A stretch of DNA of 64,000 bases, taken from positions 62,001-126,000 of the forward strand of contig NZ_MRYI01000016.1 of the NCBI RefSeq assembly GCF_002260525.1. Reading direction: 5' to 3'. Under the pieces are notes generated by a model. It searched no databases and was not told where the DNA came from. It was given only the letters and a program-made list of their open reading frames with translations. The first letter of the stretch is position 1. Each line of letters begins with the position of its first letter. Shown here piece by piece: positions 61,425 to 64,000 of this stretch. This DNA comes from Hahella sp. CCB-MM4 (GTDB lineage: Bacteria > Pseudomonadota > Gammaproteobacteria > Pseudomonadales > Oleiphilaceae). A program made the translations under genes and the position numbers.

Positions 61425-61535
61425 TTTCAATCAGATCCACTCTGTTTTAGTCAGAACCACTTTTTTAATCAGAACCACTATTCAATCAGTGCCATTCTTT
61501 CAATTAGTCAGAACCCACTATTCAAAAAAGCCACT
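61425..61535. repeat. Degenerate tandem repeat in the sufS-sufA gap
   Basis: A TCAGAACCAC-type core recurs at 61431, 61451, 61469, 61486 and 61508 (spacings 20, 18, 17, 22 bp), each followed by a T/A-rich spacer such as TTTTTTAA or TATTCAA. On the - strand each unit reads roughly AGTGGTTCTGATT. A 6-bp stem (CGCTTT/AAAGCG, 61538-61554) directly follows the sufS side. Confidence 0.75.
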
Positions 61536-61556
61536 GACGCTTTCAATAAAAGCGAA

Positions 61557-62795
61557 TCAGCGAAATAGTCTTACTATCTTTTGTAGGGCAGCAAAGAGTT
61601 TTTCAACCTCTTCCACTGTATTGTAAAACGCGAATGACGCTCTGCTGGTGCCTGGAATTCCCAGGTGTTCCATCAAAGGCTGCGCACAGTGGTGCCCGGT
61701 ACGTACCGCAATCCCCTGTTGGTCCAGCAAGGTACCCATATCACTGGGATGCAGGCCATCAATCAGGAAAGAAAACACGGACACTTTGTCAGGTGCTTTG
61801 CCGATCAAACGCAGGCCGTCGACACTGGAGGAGAGCTCCAGCGCGGTCTTGAGCAGATGATCTTCGTGAGCTTTGAGCTGCGACTTATCAAATTGCTCAA
61901 GGTAACTGAGGGTAGCCCCCAGTCCAATGGACTCGGCAATCGCCGGTGTGCCGGCTTCAAATTTGAACGGTAGTTCGTTGTAAGTGGTTCCACTGAACGA
62001 GACGCGCTCAATCATCTCTCCGCCACCTTGATAAGGAGGCATTGATTCCAGCAGTTCCCGGCGACCATACAGAGCGCCAATGCCGGTGGGGCCGAATACC
62101 TTGTGGCCTGAAAATGCGTAGAAATCACAATCCAGATCCTGGACATCGACCTCCAGATGCGGCGCGCCCTGAGCGCCATCGACGACCACAACCGCACCGG
62201 CTTCATGTGCCAGACGGGTGATTTCCTTGATCGGGTTAATCGTGCCCATGGCATTGGAGGCGTGGTTGACCGCCACAATTTTGGTTTTATCTGTCAGCAG
62301 CGATTTGTAGGCATCCATATCGAGCTCAATTTGCTCGTTGATCGGAATGACCTTCAGGACCGCGCCGGTCTGTTGCGCGACCATCTGCCACGGCACGATA
62401 TTGGAGTGGTGCTCCAGCTGGCTGACGATAATCTCATCACCTGGTTTCAGAGTGGAGCGTCCATAGCTCTGGGCTACCAGGTTAATGCCTTCGGTGGTGC
62501 CGCGGACCCAGATAATCTGTTCACGGGAAGGGGCATTCAGGAATTTGCGCACCTGATCACGGGCAGCTTCGAATTCACCGGTGGCACGGTCGCTGAGTGC
62601 ATGTGCGCCACGATGAACATTCGAATTGGTCTCCCGGTAATAGCGGTTCATGGTTTCGATCACGACTTCCGGCTTCTGAGCCGTTGCCGCATTATCAAAA
62701 TAAACCAGTGGATGACCGTTAACCTGCTGTTTCAGGATAGGGAAGTCATCACGTATCGCATTTACATCGAAAGGCCTTTTTATTGCCTGTGTCAT
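61557..62795 (-). CDS. sufS: Cysteine desulphurase SufS
   Basis: PLP enzyme that takes sulphur from cysteine. 412 residues from ATG 62795, which has GGGAG 8 nt upstream; the frame extends 41 codons further without support and would overlap sufD. PLP Lys in FSGHKVFGPTG, HHSNIVPWQ near the cofactor, and active Cys in RTGHHCAQPLM. Works with SufE. Confidence 0.96.
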   Translation of the reverse strand: MTQAIKRPFDVNAIRDDFPILKQQVNGHPLVYFDNAATAQKPEVVIETMNRYYRETNSNVHRGAHALSDRATGEFEAARDQVRKFLNAPSREQIIWVRGTTEGINLVAQSYGRSTLKPGDEIIVSQLEHHSNIVPWQMVAQQTGAVLKVIPINEQIELDMDAYKSLLTDKTKIVAVNHASNAMGTINPIKEITRLAHEAGAVVVVDGAQGAPHLEVDVQDLDCDFYAFSGHKVFGPTGIGALYGRRELLESMPPYQGGGEMIERVSFSGTTYNELPFKFEAGTPAIAESIGLGATLSYLEQFDKSQLKAHEDHLLKTALELSSSVDGLRLIGKAPDKVSVFSFLIDGLHPSDMGTLLDQQGIAVRTGHHCAQPLMEHLGIPGTSRASFAFYNTVEEVEKLFAALQKIVRLFR

Positions 62796-62817
62796 CTGCT
62801 TTCTCCCGGTCTGCCTG

Positions 62818-64000
62818 CTACTTCGCGCAGTCCTGGCAATGTTGGTAAAACTGTTCCGCGGATTGCTGTACATGTTCGTGGACTGTTTCGATATCCATTT
62901 CATCCAGCACGGTTTCAATGAACGCGTGACTCAGCATCCGGTGGGCATCAGCCTTGGATATTCCGCGGGTCTGGAAGTAATAAAGAGACATTTCATCCAG
63001 CTGTCCCACGGTGGCTCCATGAGCACACTTAACGTCGTCGGCGTAGATTTCCAGCTCCGGTTTGGTATTCACTTCAGCAGTATTGGTCAGCAGAAGATTC
63101 TTGTTGCTCATATTGGCGTTGGACTGCTGGGCATCCCGATGAATATGGATACGTCCGTTGAAAACCGCTTTGCCCTGATCGGTCACGATGCCTTTAAAGA
63201 CTTCCTCGCTGGTGCAATGTGGCGCGACATGATCAATCGCTGTGTGGTAGTCAACGTGGGACTGGCCGCCAATCAAATAAGCGCCGTAAAGCTTGCAGTC
63301 CGCCTGGGGGCCGAGCAGCTTGATCTGGATATCCCGGCGTTTCAACGCACCGCCGGTGGCAAAGTTGTGCTCAACAAACTGGCTGCCGGCCTGTTGCTCC
63401 ACAAACACCGCACCGGTATGGATGTGCTGTTCACTTTCAGAGTTCAGGGCGTAATGTGTCAGGTGGCTGTTCTCTGCCAGAAAAATTTCGCTGATGACAT
63501 TGCGCATCTGCACTTTGCTGGCAATATCCAGGAAGGTTTCAAGCACAGTACCTTTCGCGCCGCGCTCTACAACGATAAGTACCCGGTTATGACTGGAAAA
63601 GCCCTCATCCCCGGAACCGTTGGCGTGGACAATTTGTACAGGTTTGAGTGGTTTGCTGTCTGCTTTAATATGGATCAGCACGCCGTCCTGCAGTGTGCTG
63701 GCATTCAGTGCCGCAAACGGATGATCCTGGAAGCCGAAAGTCTTGTTGAGGTGGGCTTTGATCAGGTTCTGCTGTTCGTCTGAGGCATTGGCAAATGGAA
63801 CCACATTAAGCGCAGCATCCTCAATTTCCGGAGCGGATTGCAGCTCGCCGTTTAGCAGGGTAACGGTATAAAAATCCCCTTTAATGCCTTCAGCATTGGC
63901 TTTATCCGCTGCACTTTTCAGTTGCAGGATATTGCCTTGCACAATGGCGGCGATAGGCGTGTATTTCCAGCTTTCCGTTTTACGGGTCGGCAACTGCATT
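62818..64000 (-). CDS. sufD: Fe-S scaffold subunit SufD, 5' end outside the window
   Basis: Subunit of the SufBCD scaffold. At least 393 residues; the first visible codons (QLPTRKTESWKYT) are the usual SufD sequence some 25-35 residues after the start, so the gene continues beyond the edge and the ATG at 63999 is probably internal. The beta-helix core and CAHGATVGQLDEMSLYYFQTRG split region at the C-terminal side are typical, including the functional His in KCAHG. sufB and sufC should lie outside the window. Confidence 0.93.
   Translation of the reverse strand, partial: MQLPTRKTESWKYTPIAAIVQGNILQLKSAADKANAEGIKGDFYTVTLLNGELQSAPEIEDAALNVVPFANASDEQQNLIKAHLNKTFGFQDHPFAALNASTLQDGVLIHIKADSKPLKPVQIVHANGSGDEGFSSHNRVLIVVERGAKGTVLETFLDIASKVQMRNVISEIFLAENSHLTHYALNSESEQHIHTGAVFVEQQAGSQFVEHNFATGGALKRRDIQIKLLGPQADCKLYGAYLIGGQSHVDYHTAIDHVAPHCTSEEVFKGIVTDQGKAVFNGRIHIHRDAQQSNANMSNKNLLLTNTAEVNTKPELEIYADDVKCAHGATVGQLDEMSLYYFQTRGISKADAHRMLSHAFIETVLDEMDIETVHEHVQQSAEQFYQHCQDCAK

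Noticed and set aside
62839-63783. Long open frame of 314 codons antisense to sufD
   Set aside because: It lies fully inside a clear sufD gene, has no family likeness and no RBS. The same applies to frames antisense to sufS (62157-62921), the sigma-54 regulator (11667-12290) and the kinase at 26346-26969.

Overview
The window looks like a chromosomal stretch of a free-living, motile, probably marine gammaproteobacterium of the Oceanospirillales type. This rests on the mix of genes: E. coli-like yeeN, trmL and cca, a Vibrio-like flgP-flgT pair, mqo, a cyanide-insensitive-type bd oxidase, a suf operon with sufT, and a very large signalling load. Base composition is near 50% GC, except for an AT-rich accessory stretch at about 2.7-7.1 kb. 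No rRNA, tRNA, CRISPR array, insertion sequence or integrase was seen. The assignment to a lineage is inference only.

Layout. 0-2.6 kb: 3' part of a chemoreceptor gene, facing yeeN across a hairpin. 2.7-7.1 kb: small orphan genes, all on the + strand, with traces of broken genes on the - strand. 7.1-11.6 kb: a secreted GH5 cellulase with two CBM6 modules and a secreted beta-helix protein with a ricin-like lectin tail. 11.7-17.9 kb: a kinase and sigma-54 regulator pair, divergent from a bd-type quinol oxidase operon (small ORF-cioA-cioB-small ORF). Between them lie a sigma-54 promoter and two palindromic sites 33 bp apart, which reads as one self-contained regulatory unit. 18.3-19.7 kb: a repeat-rich acidic membrane protein and trmL.

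19.9-39.4 kb is a nearly unbroken signalling locus. Its parts are a PAS kinase, a CheC-like phosphatase and a CheY-like receiver on the - strand; then a + strand operon of receiver-PAS, HDOD, kinase, receiver-HD-GYP (degenerate) and receiver proteins; then a - strand chemosensory operon cheW-cheR(TPR)-cheW-cheA(REC)-cheB that ends in a 1211-residue receiver-GAF-PAS-LOV-GGDEF-EAL-receiver protein. The gene content matches a Wsp-type surface-sensing system without its receptor gene, with the WspR position taken by a possibly light-sensing two-way c-di-GMP enzyme.

39.5-46.3 kb: thiolase, cca, flgP-flgT, mqo. 46.6-52.3 kb: a redox cluster with a fused FAD-reductase/BFD/membrane cytochrome protein, a cytochrome with eleven haem sites, two further c-type cytochromes and a PilJ/NarX-like periplasmic protein. 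52.4-55.4 kb: a Gfo/Idh/MocA oxidoreductase and a sigma factor/anti-sigma/lipoprotein set. 55.6-58.9 kb: two head-to-head phosphoribosyltransferase paralogues, an intact diguanylate cyclase and a degenerate GGDEF protein that keeps the c-di-GMP inhibitory site. 59-64 kb: an EamA transporter and sufE, sufT, sufA, sufS, sufD (sufD cut by the window edge).

A recurring oddity is patches of short, imperfect tandem repeats of about 17-22 bp in gene tails, spacers and linkers. The clearest are 5 x 18 bp at 19760-19850, 2 x 22 bp over the stop of the CheC-like gene, and 4 x 22 bp over the stop of cheA.
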